Below, piece by piece: positions 18,337 through 27,815 of a stretch of 64,000 bases of DNA. A program made the translations under genes and the position numbers. The stretch's first letter is position 1; every line of letters starts with the position of its first letter. The notes under the pieces were generated by a model. The model had not been told where the DNA came from. It ran no database searches and was given only the letters and a program-made list of their open reading frames with translations. Source of the stretch: Labilibaculum sp. (lineage in GTDB: Bacteria; Bacteroidota; Bacteroidia; Bacteroidales; Marinifilaceae); assembly GCA_016342745.1 (NCBI GenBank), contig JAEINT010000002.1:310001-374000 (forward strand). The letters run 5' to 3'.

Positions 18337-19092
18337 CTCGAATTTTTTATATTGGAGAATTTTTATCCTCTAAAAGCTTGTAATTGTGGATAAACTTACT
18401 CTTTCCTTATTCCTATGTTAATGTTGCTTGAGTTTGCACTGCTCCCTTCATATTGTTGAAATATGTTGTGAGTGAATCGATTGCGCTACTCAAAATGCGG
18501 CTGCAAAAGTACGCTTTATTTTTGTGAAATAGTCTTTTCAAGTGGATTAATTTTTTTTTTATAAAAAATGATCCTTTTTACCATTTTGATAATGTTAAAT
18601 TAACAAGTGTTTTGACGTGAATGGCTTTCTTTGTGTCGGTATCAAAAATGAAACATTATTCTAATTTAGAATTAAAATAAGTAATAAGTGTTAGAAGTTT
18701 AAGAAACTTTATAATCCTTGTCAATTCTAGAGTGTCAATAATGAATTGTTTGTCAGAGTGTAAATCATATTTTCAAACTAAGTTTTTGGTTGGTTTTATC
18801 ATTATGGATTTCAAAAGAATAATATTACCTTCCGTGTCCATTTTTTAATTGATTAAATTCGTTTGCACTGATTTTTATTTTGTAAAAAGTTGAAAATGTG
18901 TCCCAATTTCCGATGAGAAATGAACTTTTTCGATGAATAGCTAAATAAAGACGACGAACAACGAAAATTAATTTGCTTAATTTTTGTTAAAAAGTTAAAA
19001 ACAAACCATTTTTGTGATCCTTTTCTTCGGAAAAATGTAAGATGATTTTGTGGCAATTTTGCCACACAATTACTAACCTAACAATTCTTTTT
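18337..19092. other. Long noncoding gap between typA and the TonB receptor
   Basis: About 755 bp of very AT-rich DNA. It holds the typA leader on the left and the receptor's leader on the right. I see no convincing gene: a 70-codon minus-strand frame at 18853-19065 has no family features. A near-perfect inverted repeat, GTGGCAATTTTGCCAC (19050-19065), lies 27 bp before the receptor start. Confidence 0.5.
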
Positions 19093-21642
19093 ATGAAAAA
19101 AATGATGAGAAGTATTTTGTTAATGGCAGCAGTTATGATGTTGTCCGTTGCAGCTATTGCTCAAAGCACCGTTAAGGGTGTGGTCGTAGATGGTGGCACT
19201 GGTGAGAGTTTACCAGGTGCATCTATCGTTGTTGCCGGAACAACTTCCGGAACAGTTACAGGTTTTGATGGCTCATTTGTACTTGAATTGCCTCAGGGAG
19301 CTAGCAAGTTAGTTGTAAGTTTTGTAGGATTTCTTGAAAAAGAGGTTTCTATTAACGGAGCGCAGGATTTAGGTTCTATTAAATTGGAATCAGATGCTGT
19401 AGGTTTAAAAGAAGTAAGCGTTATGGCTTCGATTGTTACTGATCGTCAAACGCCTATCGCGGTATCTACTATTTCTTCGGATATAATAGAGAACAAATTA
19501 GGATCTCAGGAGTTTCCTGAAATTTTAAAATCTACTCCATCTATCTATACATCTAAAGAAGGTGGTGGATTTGGAGATGCTACTGTTTATGTACGTGGTT
19601 TTGATTCAAATAATGTTGGAGTATTGATTAACGGTATCCCTGTTAATGATATGGAAAACGGAAAAGTTTACTGGTCTAACTGGGCTGGACTTTCTGATGT
19701 GACTCGTACTATGCAAATTCAGCGTGGTTTGGGAGCTTCAAAACTTGGACTTTCTTCTGTTGGTGGTACAATTAATGTACTAACAAAATCAACTGATGCA
19801 AAAAAAGGTGGTTCTGTTAAGTCTTCTATTGCAAATGATGGTTATAAGAAGCAAGTTTTCTCTTTATCTACTGGTTTAATGGATAATGGATGGGCTGTTT
19901 CACTTTTAGGTTCTCATACATATGGTAACATGTGGAGTAAAGGTTCTGAATTTGATGCTTGGAACTATTATGCTAGTGTATCTAAAAAGATAAACGAAAA
20001 GCATACTGTATCTTTCATGATTACTGGTGCACCACAATGGCACAACCAACGTGGAAACAAGCATACTATTCAGCAGTATAGAGATAACAAAGATGAATTC
20101 AAATACAATTCAGATTATGGTATCCGTGATGGCAAGCAGTATGGTGGTGGATATGGTTACAACTATTACCACAAACCTCAGGCTCAGTTGAATCACTATT
20201 GGAATATCGATGAAGAAACTTCATTAATTTCTTCATTCTATGCTTCAATCGGTTCAGGTGGAGGAAGAAGAGTTTCTGGTGAAGGATCGGCTTGGTTAAG
20301 TGTTAATAACAAAACAGGCGAGGATGATGCAGAAATCATGAGAACTGGTGATGGCTTATTGGATTTTGACGGTGTTGCAGCAAGAAATGCTACTTATACT
20401 GCTTTAGGATCTCAAGCAATTATTGGAAATTCTGTTAATGAGCACGTTTGGACTGGATTAATTTCTACTTTAACTCATAACTACAAGCAGTTTACTTTTA
20501 CTGCAGGTTTAGATGCACGTTACTATGTAGGTAAGCATTATAGAGAAGTTGATGATTTATTAGGTGGAGCATTCTTCTTGGATGATTCAAATGATAATCG
20601 TGACGCTGATAAGTGGTTAAAAAAAGGAGATAAGTATTCTTACCACAATGATGGTAAAGTTTTATATACAGGTCTTTTTGGACAGGCGGAATATGTAACA
20701 GATGATTATTCTGCTTTCATTTCAGCTGCTGCTTCAAGAAAATCTTACAAGCGTGTTGACTATTTCCAATATGCTCCAGGAAGCCAGGAAACTGATTGGG
20801 AACATTTCCTTCCTTGGAATGTTAAAGGAGGATTTAATTACAAAATTAACTCAATCCACAATGTTTTTGTAAATGGTGGATATGTTCAGAGAACTCCTTA
20901 TTTTTCGAATGTTTTCTTGAACTACGGAAATACTGTTAATGAAGATGTAAAGTATGAGAAAATCATTACTGCTGAACTTGGATATGGCTATACAGCTTCC
21001 AATTTTACAGGAAAAGTAACTTTATATCGTACGAACTGGAAAGATAGAGGTCTTGTTAAGAGTATTCAAGGTGAGACAGTTAATATTGCTGGTTTAAATC
21101 AACTACACCAGGGTATTGAGATCGAAGGAGAATACAAGCCTTCTAAGAAATTAACCATAAGCGGTATGATTTCTATTGGAGATTGGACTTATCAAAATGA
21201 TGTAAATGCAGCAAGTTTTGATGAAGATCAAAATTTAACTGGTGAATTTACTGCCTATTTGAAAGATGTTCATGTTGGTAACTCTGCACAATTAACTGGA
21301 TCTTTTGCTGTTGATTATGAAGTATTGCCTAAGTTAACTGTTGCTCTTGATTACAATTACTATGGTAATCACTATGCTGATTTTGATGCTACAAAGAGAA
21401 CAAGAACAGACAACATTGGTGATTCATGGGAAATGCCAGACGTTAACTTAATTGATTTAGGTTTCCGTTACAAGTTCGAAATTGCTGGTCTTAGCTCTAC
21501 TTTAAACGCAAATGCTTACAATGTATTTGATGTAGAATATATTTCTAAAGCTCAAGATGGTGATTATCACACATCAAATGAAGCTTTGGTTTATTACGGG
21601 TTTGGAAGAACTTGGTCTGCAGGTTTAAAAGTTAAATTTTAA
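19093..21642 (+). CDS. TonB-dependent outer-membrane receptor with CarboxypepD_reg-like N-terminus
   Basis: An 849-residue receptor from ATG 19093, chosen over an in-frame ATG at 19042 because it directly begins a signal peptide ending AAIA-Q. Domains: carboxypeptidase-regulatory-like fold (about 25-105, GVVVDGGTGESLPGASIVV), plug (about 115-235, with VYVRGFDSNNVGVLING), then a 22-strand barrel ending WSAGLKVKF. It is shorter than a SusC protein, and no SusD follows. The next gene, 33 bp on, is a repeat lipoprotein, likely its surface lid or substrate binder. Substrate unknown; see the convergent secreted nuclease. Confidence 0.9.
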   Translation: MKKMMRSILLMAAVMMLSVAAIAQSTVKGVVVDGGTGESLPGASIVVAGTTSGTVTGFDGSFVLELPQGASKLVVSFVGFLEKEVSINGAQDLGSIKLESDAVGLKEVSVMASIVTDRQTPIAVSTISSDIIENKLGSQEFPEILKSTPSIYTSKEGGGFGDATVYVRGFDSNNVGVLINGIPVNDMENGKVYWSNWAGLSDVTRTMQIQRGLGASKLGLSSVGGTINVLTKSTDAKKGGSVKSSIANDGYKKQVFSLSTGLMDNGWAVSLLGSHTYGNMWSKGSEFDAWNYYASVSKKINEKHTVSFMITGAPQWHNQRGNKHTIQQYRDNKDEFKYNSDYGIRDGKQYGGGYGYNYYHKPQAQLNHYWNIDEETSLISSFYASIGSGGGRRVSGEGSAWLSVNNKTGEDDAEIMRTGDGLLDFDGVAARNATYTALGSQAIIGNSVNEHVWTGLISTLTHNYKQFTFTAGLDARYYVGKHYREVDDLLGGAFFLDDSNDNRDADKWLKKGDKYSYHNDGKVLYTGLFGQAEYVTDDYSAFISAAASRKSYKRVDYFQYAPGSQETDWEHFLPWNVKGGFNYKINSIHNVFVNGGYVQRTPYFSNVFLNYGNTVNEDVKYEKIITAELGYGYTASNFTGKVTLYRTNWKDRGLVKSIQGETVNIAGLNQLHQGIEIEGEYKPSKKLTISGMISIGDWTYQNDVNAASFDEDQNLTGEFTAYLKDVHVGNSAQLTGSFAVDYEVLPKLTVALDYNYYGNHYADFDATKRTRTDNIGDSWEMPDVNLIDLGFRYKFEIAGLSSTLNANAYNVFDVEYISKAQDGDYHTSNEALVYYGFGRTWSAGLKVKF

Positions 21643-21675
21643 TCACGCTTTTGTTTAATAAAAAAAGATAGACAG

Positions 21676-22902
21676 ATGAAAAAAATATTATATATGGCAT
21701 CCATTTTTGCATTGTTGTTCACTTCTTGTGATCCAATGGAGGATGTGTATGACGAAGTTGACAAAGCAAATGCTGATGAGTTAGCTGATCAGAAATTTTT
21801 CTCAGACAAAACCCTTATCACTAATGGTTACGAGCTAACAGAAGCTGATTTTGCTCTATCTTCGAATGAAGATGTTGCGAAATACAAGAATTTCTCGAAG
21901 TACGCTACTGCGGCAGATAATTTAGCAGATATCTTAACCAACAAGAAGTTGTATGGTGAGGCTGGTATTGAATATACCGTTATTTATAATTTTTACAGAG
22001 GCAGTCTTTCTTATTTAGGAGATTACCTTGATTTCCTAGAGGAATTAGCCGCAATTGATTCTTATACATTATCTACTGCAGATTATGATTCTATGGGAAC
22101 TGGTAATGATGAGCCTGGAAAATATAATAACTTTTCTGGTTCAACTCCTGCTGAAGATTATTTGCCAAACTTTTTGTTAGGAAAGTATCCTGATGCCGTT
22201 GACGGTGATGAACTTGCTATAACCTATAAGTTTTATGACGGTAGTGTATCCGAAATCACAGAATTTTGGGCATTTGATGGTTCGGTTTGGGCTGAATCTT
22301 CTAAGTCTGCACCTGAAGTGCCAAGTGATGTTGAGATTTATGAGTTAGTTTCTGCTGATTATGATTCTATGGGAGCTCCTGGTAAATACAATAATTTCTC
22401 TAGTTCTGATGCTCCGGAAAGTTATTTGCCAAATTTCCTTGGGCAAAAATTCCCTTATGCATTAGAAGGTGATAAAATTGCTCCTATTTATAAGTATTAT
22501 GATGGGGGAGTTGAAAGCAGAATGAAAGAATATACTTTAACTGATGGTGTTTGGGTTGAATATTCAAGTACGATAGATGCTTCTGCTTTAGTTGCATTTA
22601 AAGATAAAGCATGGGTATTTGTACCACCAATTAAATTTATCAAATCTGAAAAAGCTGCTACTGAGCAATATACTTTGGTAGATGCTGATTACGCTTTAGT
22701 TGGTAATGGAAATTACAAAAACTTTGACGTGAGAGATGGTAAAGGAGAAGCTGATGAGGCTGTTGTTATTGCCAAGCTTACAATGATTCTAAAAGCTAAT
22801 TTTGAATTGGTTGTTGGTAATGTTTACGAAGTGACTTATGATATTTATGACGGTGCTAACGGTACTGCCACAATGAAATTAGAAGCTGTAGAAGACAATT
22901 AA
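21676..22902 (+). CDS. Repeat-containing surface lipoprotein partner of the TonB receptor
   Basis: A 408-residue lipoprotein (lipobox LFTSC, Cys18). It contains four imperfect repeats starting at Tyr52, Tyr130, Tyr222 and Tyr332, each with a pattern Y-x-L-x-x-A-D-[YF]-x-x-[MLS], then K-Y-x-N-F, a proline/leucine helix, and ending [YK]-[FY]-Y-D-G. Repeats 2 and 3 are the closest pair. No known domain name is certain. It lies 33 bp downstream of the TonB receptor and is followed by a strong terminator, so the two genes make a bicistron. It probably binds the receptor's substrate at the cell surface. Confidence 0.75.
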   Translation: MKKILYMASIFALLFTSCDPMEDVYDEVDKANADELADQKFFSDKTLITNGYELTEADFALSSNEDVAKYKNFSKYATAADNLADILTNKKLYGEAGIEYTVIYNFYRGSLSYLGDYLDFLEELAAIDSYTLSTADYDSMGTGNDEPGKYNNFSGSTPAEDYLPNFLLGKYPDAVDGDELAITYKFYDGSVSEITEFWAFDGSVWAESSKSAPEVPSDVEIYELVSADYDSMGAPGKYNNFSSSDAPESYLPNFLGQKFPYALEGDKIAPIYKYYDGGVESRMKEYTLTDGVWVEYSSTIDASALVAFKDKAWVFVPPIKFIKSEKAATEQYTLVDADYALVGNGNYKNFDVRDGKGEADEAVVIAKLTMILKANFELVVGNVYEVTYDIYDGANGTATMKLEAVEDN

Positions 22903-22925
22903 GAAGATATATTTATCTTTATTAT

Positions 22926-22958
22926 AGGCCCGAATCCATAGGATTCGGGCTTTTTTTA
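22926..22958 (+). terminator. Strong intrinsic terminator after the repeat lipoprotein
   Basis: A perfect 10-bp stem, GCCCGAATCC/GGATTCGGGC (22928-22950), with an ATA loop is followed by seven T. Confidence 0.92.
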
Positions 22959-23220
22959 TGCTATTAAATTGAAATGGTGATATCGTACTTGTTTCTTTAT
23001 TAACCTGCGTGAAGTTACTTAAGAATGATATTTAGTGTTGTTGTTTTTGGTAAGCTAGCTTAGAATGTCTGTGTTCATGCTATTATTGGCTAAGTTATGA
23101 AGAGGCTAACTTTTTCTTAGTGTAGTTCAGAATTGCAAATGATATAGGTCGCACTGATGTTAATGTTCAAAATAAGTCAATTTTGTGTCAACTTATTTCA
23201 GGACTAGATAGAGACATAAA
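22959..23220. other. Noncoding gap between convergent genes
   Basis: AT-rich sequence between two terminators. I see no gene, repeat or RNA structure in it. Confidence 0.5.
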
Positions 23221-23255
23221 AAAAGCTCACTTCTATAAAGAAGTAAGCTTTTTAA
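23219..23255 (-). terminator. Terminator after the endonuclease I gene
   Basis: AAGCTCACTTC pairs with GAAGTAAGCTT (23223-23250) with a single internal mismatch and a 6-nt loop. A U tract follows on the minus strand. Confidence 0.75.
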
Positions 23256-23273
23256 TATCATTTAAAGAGGTTT

Positions 23274-25025
23274 TTATCGTTTTAAAAGTTTCTTGGTGAC
23301 TCTATTGCCATTCTTGGTAATAAAGGTCACAAAATACATCCCTTTTGGTAAATTAGTTATTGAAATTCTGGAATCTGGAGATTTTATTTCCATGATGTTT
23401 CGACCTGTTAAATTCGAAATATGCATAGACTCTACATCTTCCATATTTGTTATGCGAATTTCATTTTTTGCAGGATTTGGGTAGAATGAAGGACTTTTTT
23501 CTGCAAAGAAATCATCTATACCAGTTGGTAGCTCCGTTGTAAAGGACCAATAAGTATCCGAGTCAATACCTTTAAAAGCTGCACCATTTGCACTTACAAA
23601 TGCATTCTCATCAATAATAACATTGTATTCTGTGTTCTCATTTAGCGCTTCAGAAAGCTCAATTGTCACATACTCGCCATCAAATGTAGCTGCAACAGAT
23701 GCTAACATTTCCATGACTTTTGTTCCATTACTATAGATCGATATTTGACCATTTCCAGCTTGCACGTCTTTATCAAAAGTGATTTCTAAATCAGTATCAA
23801 CAGATACCGATTCGCTATCATCTTCTGGTGAGAATTCCACAATAGTTGGAGGAGCATAGGTTGCAGTAAAATTCCAAGTCTCTTTATCAGATATACCATC
23901 AAAAGAATTAGAAGATGCGTCGGTAATTACACCATTATCAATGGTCACGTAATACTTTGTTCCTTCTTCAAATTTAGCCTCAGGATTGATAAGAACTTTG
24001 TTATTTGTAAATGTAACTCTAGGATTGTTGACCGCACTTAAGGTTTCAAATTCAGAATCATCATTATATCTTTTTATTACGATATTGCCAGTTCCTTCTT
24101 GCACTTCTTCGTTAAAACTTAGTGTAAGATTTGCAGTTAAAGATACTGAGGTAGTTCCATTTTCTGGAGCATATTCGGTAATGCTTGGGCTGTTGCTGTC
24201 AGTCTCAACCCAAATGGTGTTGGCCCATTCTGGGTGATCAATGAACGGATTTCTATTGCCCTGAATTTCATGTACTTTGTTGTTTCTAGAAAGTTCGAGA
24301 TCATCAACAGGATCAAGAGAGTTCCACTCAAGTAAAGTAGATAATTTCCCAAAGAAAGGAGCAGTATAATTTTCCTTGCTATAGGTCATGTCGTTGGTCA
24401 TCTCTAAATCAGGATTGTTTCCTTCACCTTCGTATCGAACTGCCATGTATAAGATCATTCTCGCAATATCACCTTTGACAGCATCTCGTGGTTCCCATGA
24501 ATCGTCGTCACTTGAGCATTCTGTTGCTTCTGAATGTGCATCACCGCCATTGTCGAAAAATAAATTGCTTCGATCTGAATTTACGCTTTTGTCGCAAGGA
24601 CGTAAAGCATGAATATCGGTAGCAGCACCTGGGTTTTCTCTAGGATCACCACCAAAACCGTGGGATTTTGCCCAAATATGTTCTCTATTCCAAGCATCAG
24701 CATCACTCGTTCCATCATCTTTGTGTGTTTTAAGATCACTTCTGCCAGTATAGATTAGGATAACGTTGTTCGAGTTTGCCGGATCTTCATCGGTAAGTTC
24801 TAGTGCTTCCCATACATTGTAATCATCACCATCTGCTTTTGACGTATAAGGCAGTACCGTATGATCACTAATGATAAAATGAAGCGCTGTTTTTAGTTCG
24901 CCGCCAGTTTTATTAGACGCGGATTGATAGTATTCTTCAATATTAACTTGAGCCGCCGAAGAAAAAACGAAGGTTACAAGAAGTGTTAAAGAAAGAAAGA
25001 GTTTTGAGTGTAAAAATTTTATCAT
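23274..25025 (-). CDS. Secreted endonuclease I with two Ig-like (Big_5) domains and T9SS tail
   Basis: A 583-residue secreted protein. A signal peptide ends SSAA-Q. Residues about 30-275 are an endonuclease I domain with WNREHIWAKSHG and TDIHALRP, the zinc/magnesium ββα-metal region of this family. Two SbsA/Big_5 domains follow (about 285-385 and 390-495; EYAPENGTTSVSLTANLTL and EFSPEDDSESVSVDTDLEI). The last 75 residues (FYPNPAKNEIRI ... GMYFVTF ... KKLLKR) form a type A T9SS sorting domain, so the protein crosses the outer membrane by type IX secretion. It likely degrades extracellular DNA or RNA. Confidence 0.92.
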   Translation of the reverse strand: MIKFLHSKLFLSLTLLVTFVFSSAAQVNIEEYYQSASNKTGGELKTALHFIISDHTVLPYTSKADGDDYNVWEALELTDEDPANSNNVILIYTGRSDLKTHKDDGTSDADAWNREHIWAKSHGFGGDPRENPGAATDIHALRPCDKSVNSDRSNLFFDNGGDAHSEATECSSDDDSWEPRDAVKGDIARMILYMAVRYEGEGNNPDLEMTNDMTYSKENYTAPFFGKLSTLLEWNSLDPVDDLELSRNNKVHEIQGNRNPFIDHPEWANTIWVETDSNSPSITEYAPENGTTSVSLTANLTLSFNEEVQEGTGNIVIKRYNDDSEFETLSAVNNPRVTFTNNKVLINPEAKFEEGTKYYVTIDNGVITDASSNSFDGISDKETWNFTATYAPPTIVEFSPEDDSESVSVDTDLEITFDKDVQAGNGQISIYSNGTKVMEMLASVAATFDGEYVTIELSEALNENTEYNVIIDENAFVSANGAAFKGIDSDTYWSFTTELPTGIDDFFAEKSPSFYPNPAKNEIRITNMEDVESMHISNLTGRNIMEIKSPDSRISITNLPKGMYFVTFITKNGNRVTKKLLKR

Positions 25026-25199
25026 ATAATATGCCTTAACATGTTAATTAAATTGGTTGAGTAGCATAAAAATGGTTGGTCGGTTGTTGTAATACGAATA
25101 AATCAACAAAAGGTGACAGTATTGGAGAAAATATTCGAGTGCAAATTAAAAAATATAATGCAGACGACCTTAGCTAAGCAAGTTGTTTTGATGAAAAAA

Positions 25200-25232
25200 A
25201 TGAAAAAATCCCAACTGAGTGGGATTTTTTTA
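25200..25232 (-). terminator. Terminator after the MFS transporter gene
   Basis: ATCCCA/TGGGAT (25208-25225), extended by A-T pairs on both sides, forms a symmetrical hairpin that works in either direction. It serves the minus-strand transporter. Confidence 0.78.
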
Positions 25233-25269
25233 TTTTATAATTAGTTTGATCCTTTCTTTTGCAATGGGT

Positions 25270-26874
25270 TTATGCTTTTTTATTTAGTAGTAATCTATCG
25301 TAAAAATAAAGAGCTACAACGGCAAAAAGGCCAATCGCTAAAATCACATACCATATTTTCGATGGATTATATGAAGTCCATAAATAATTCGTTAATTCAT
25401 TCGGATTCATATTCATAGATGCAGCAGCCTGATTGAAGTATTCATTTTGGGAAAGACTTTCAGAGATTTCCAAACCTCTTTTAGCAACTTCTTGTTTCAC
25501 AAATGTTGTTTTGTCAGACATATTCTGATAAACATTACCAGAAATAAAACCGGCAAATACATTTCCAAGGAATACTGGAATAAATGAATAACCCATGTAA
25601 AGAGCTTTTTTATCAGCAGGAGCAATTCGTCCGATGTACTCCGTAATTTTTGGAGATCCAGCCATTTCACCAATTGCAAAAATATAAATTGCAGCAAAAG
25701 TAAAGAGTACATTTTGTGTGAAAAGCGTCAAGGACATGCCGACTGCACAAACTAAAAAGCCGGTCATCATGGTTCGTAGAGGTTTCCATTTCATAACAAT
25801 TGTGGAAACAATGATCTGGAAAATAATTATGAACAAGGCGTCGAAGTTCACAACAAATTCAGCCTCCATTTGACCGTTATGTGTGCCATAATTTTCACTA
25901 AAGAATGGTAAGTAAGTGTGAAAGAAATTAAACACAACAGATGTGTCAACCCATTGGGCAATGAATACAGGAAGAGTGAAAAATAGTTGGTTATACATTG
26001 TCCAGAAGCCCGCAACGATCACGAGAAAGGTAATGAATTTCGCATCATTAAAAATATCTGTAATGTTGGAAAAAACATTTTTGTTTGATTCTCCAATTGG
26101 TAAACTGTTAACTATATTAACCCATCTGAAACTAATTTTTTGACCGTAATTTAAAAAAGAAAAAGGAAGTTCAATAATCCAGATAATGAGGAAAATAATA
26201 AAGGCAGAAATAAATATTATAATTGAACTGATAAGAGTACCGATAATTTCAAAATAAGTTAATATCCCTTTATCATTTTCACGTTTTTCAGCTCCCGGCT
26301 CTTTATAGAACAAAAGAAGTATGAAATTCAGAGCAATAATTCCTGCCGAAATATTAAATATTAGATTTGGAGTGTCCTTGTATAACATTGTTACCATTGG
26401 ACCAAAAAAGGCTCCAATATTTACCATCATATAAAATATTCCAAATCCGATTGAGGCAGTCTCGTCGGTGGTAGTTTTGGCGATGGTTGCCGATATTACA
26501 GGTTTAAAAAGTGCTGCTCCTAATGCCAAATAGAGATACATGATAAATACGCCAGTAAATGTATCGAACATAGGTAACAAGATAAAGGCGGAAGTGTATA
26601 TAATGAATGCGATTAATAATACTTTTTTGTAGCCATATTTATCAGCAATAGATCCGGTAATTACAGGAAGGAAATAGAGGATTCCAGTGCCAATTCCCAT
26701 AAGCATACCCTTTTGAGCCTGGGTAAATTCAAGCCCACCAACATCTGATGATCCCGTTAGGTAGTTAGCAAAAAGCATAAAGAATCCATACCAAGCCCAG
26801 CGTTCGAATAATTCAATGGTATTTGCAACCCAAAAGGTTTTAGGGAATTTTTTAAAGACACTTGTTAAGCTCAT
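25270..26874 (-). CDS. MFS transporter, POT/PTR-like
   Basis: A 534-residue membrane protein with about 12-14 helices. The first helix carries ELFERWAWYGFF, close to the ExxERFxYY proton-coupling motif of proton-dependent oligopeptide transporters. The loop GSIADKYGYKKVL is the MFS A-like motif. The central region has an extra long loop with amphipathic helices. The likely substrate is di- or tripeptides, but the POT-like motif is imperfect, so a generic MFS label is safer. It lies 31 bp after the PAP2 gene and is probably cotranscribed. Confidence 0.8.
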   Translation of the reverse strand: MSLTSVFKKFPKTFWVANTIELFERWAWYGFFMLFANYLTGSSDVGGLEFTQAQKGMLMGIGTGILYFLPVITGSIADKYGYKKVLLIAFIIYTSAFILLPMFDTFTGVFIMYLYLALGAALFKPVISATIAKTTTDETASIGFGIFYMMVNIGAFFGPMVTMLYKDTPNLIFNISAGIIALNFILLLFYKEPGAEKRENDKGILTYFEIIGTLISSIIIFISAFIIFLIIWIIELPFSFLNYGQKISFRWVNIVNSLPIGESNKNVFSNITDIFNDAKFITFLVIVAGFWTMYNQLFFTLPVFIAQWVDTSVVFNFFHTYLPFFSENYGTHNGQMEAEFVVNFDALFIIIFQIIVSTIVMKWKPLRTMMTGFLVCAVGMSLTLFTQNVLFTFAAIYIFAIGEMAGSPKITEYIGRIAPADKKALYMGYSFIPVFLGNVFAGFISGNVYQNMSDKTTFVKQEVAKRGLEISESLSQNEYFNQAAASMNMNPNELTNYLWTSYNPSKIWYVILAIGLFAVVALYFYDRLLLNKKA

Positions 26875-26905
26875 GATTTTGGTTTTTGTGGTATAGTTAG
26901 CTTGT

Positions 26906-27646
26906 TTAAAATTTTATTACAATTCCATTTCCATTGAAAAGGACACGTTGGTTTTTTCTTTTGTGAAAATAAAGGCCTGCAAAGTAGCCAATTCCTCCTC
27001 CTAAAACAACATCGGAAAACCAGTGGCGATTACGATACATTCGTGCTAAACTAACCGAAGCAGGAATTGCATAAATCCATTTGCTATATTCTTCGGCAAA
27101 AGGTGTGAATACTGCCCATGCTACAAATGCATGTCCTGATGGAAATGATTTGGTGTTGTTGTTGGTTCCTCCAAAAGCATCAAAATGCATATTTCCTTTG
27201 TTTTGATCAGGTCTGGATCTTCCTGCAATTATTTTGATTCCTTCGGTCAAAATAGCACCTGTTAACAATGCTTTTCCTGAGTTTAAAGCTGTCGTTGAGA
27301 GTCTTTCATCTTTAATTATCGTCCCGATAGCCCATACAGCAAGAATTGACGGTGCAACCATTTTTTTTTCACCAAACTCATTAAAGAAATTGGTGTATTT
27401 GCTAGCAAAAGAACTTTGGTTGTCTTGTATTGTATTACTTGCCCACTCATCCATTAAAAAAGCCCCACCTAACAAACTACCGAAAACAATTAAATTCTTC
27501 TTCGAAAAGACTTCTTTTCCTAAACCTGGATTCAGAATGTTTTTTGAGTGCTTGAAATAGGGAATAGAATCTTGAGATTGGCTAAAAGTCTTTAGCTGAA
27601 AAGATAGAATAATTATTAAAATAAGTAGACAGCGAATGTTCTTCAC
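26906..27646 (-). CDS. PAP2 family phosphatase
   Basis: A 246-residue membrane-linked phosphatase with the three conserved boxes: KIIAGRSRPDQ (KxxxxxxRP), SFPSGHAF (PSGH), and LARMYRNRHWFSDVVLG (SRxxxxxHxxxD-like). It starts with a signal peptide or anchor (ending KTFS-Q). Typical substrates are undecaprenyl pyrophosphate, phosphatidate or related lipid phosphates. TATTTTTG at 27676-27669 (minus strand) may be its -7 element. The tRNA-Asn array lies just upstream. Confidence 0.9.
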   Translation of the reverse strand: MKNIRCLLILIIILSFQLKTFSQSQDSIPYFKHSKNILNPGLGKEVFSKKNLIVFGSLLGGAFLMDEWASNTIQDNQSSFASKYTNFFNEFGEKKMVAPSILAVWAIGTIIKDERLSTTALNSGKALLTGAILTEGIKIIAGRSRPDQNKGNMHFDAFGGTNNNTKSFPSGHAFVAWAVFTPFAEEYSKWIYAIPASVSLARMYRNRHWFSDVVLGGGIGYFAGLYFHKRKNQRVLFNGNGIVIKF

Positions 27647-27731
27647 ATGATGAATTTTAGAATTTTAACAAAAATAGAAGAATTTTTGAACAGATGTTCG
27701 ATTTAATAAAGAGAAATTTTTGAGCACAAAA

Positions 27732-27756
27732 AAAGCCATTCGCAATGAATGGCTTT
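27732..27756 (-). terminator. tRNA-Asn terminator hairpin, copy 1
   Basis: A perfect 10-bp stem AAAGCCATTC/GAATGGCTTT with a GCAAT loop and a U tract on the minus-strand side. It is the same hairpin that ends the intact tRNA-Asn cluster (29136-29160). Confidence 0.85.
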
Positions 27757-27762
27757 CTGTTG

Positions 27763-27815
27763 CTCCCTCTCTTGGACTCGAACCATCCCGACCAGTCGGG
27801 ACTGATTAACAGTCA
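27763..27815 (-). pseudogene. Truncated tRNA-Asn fragment 1
   Basis: The acceptor 3' strand and T-arm 3' part (CTCCCTCTCTTGGACTCGAA on the plus strand) and the anticodon arm (TGACTGTTAATCAG on the minus strand) match the intact tRNA-Asn. The 5' half is missing and replaced by the GIY-YIG gene. The T-stem 5' strand and variable loop are replaced by TCCCGACCAGTCGGGA (27786-27801). Confidence 0.85.

Noticed and set aside
18853-19065. A 70-codon minus-strand ORF in the gap before the TonB receptor
   Set aside because: It has no family features, and overlaps the receptor leader.
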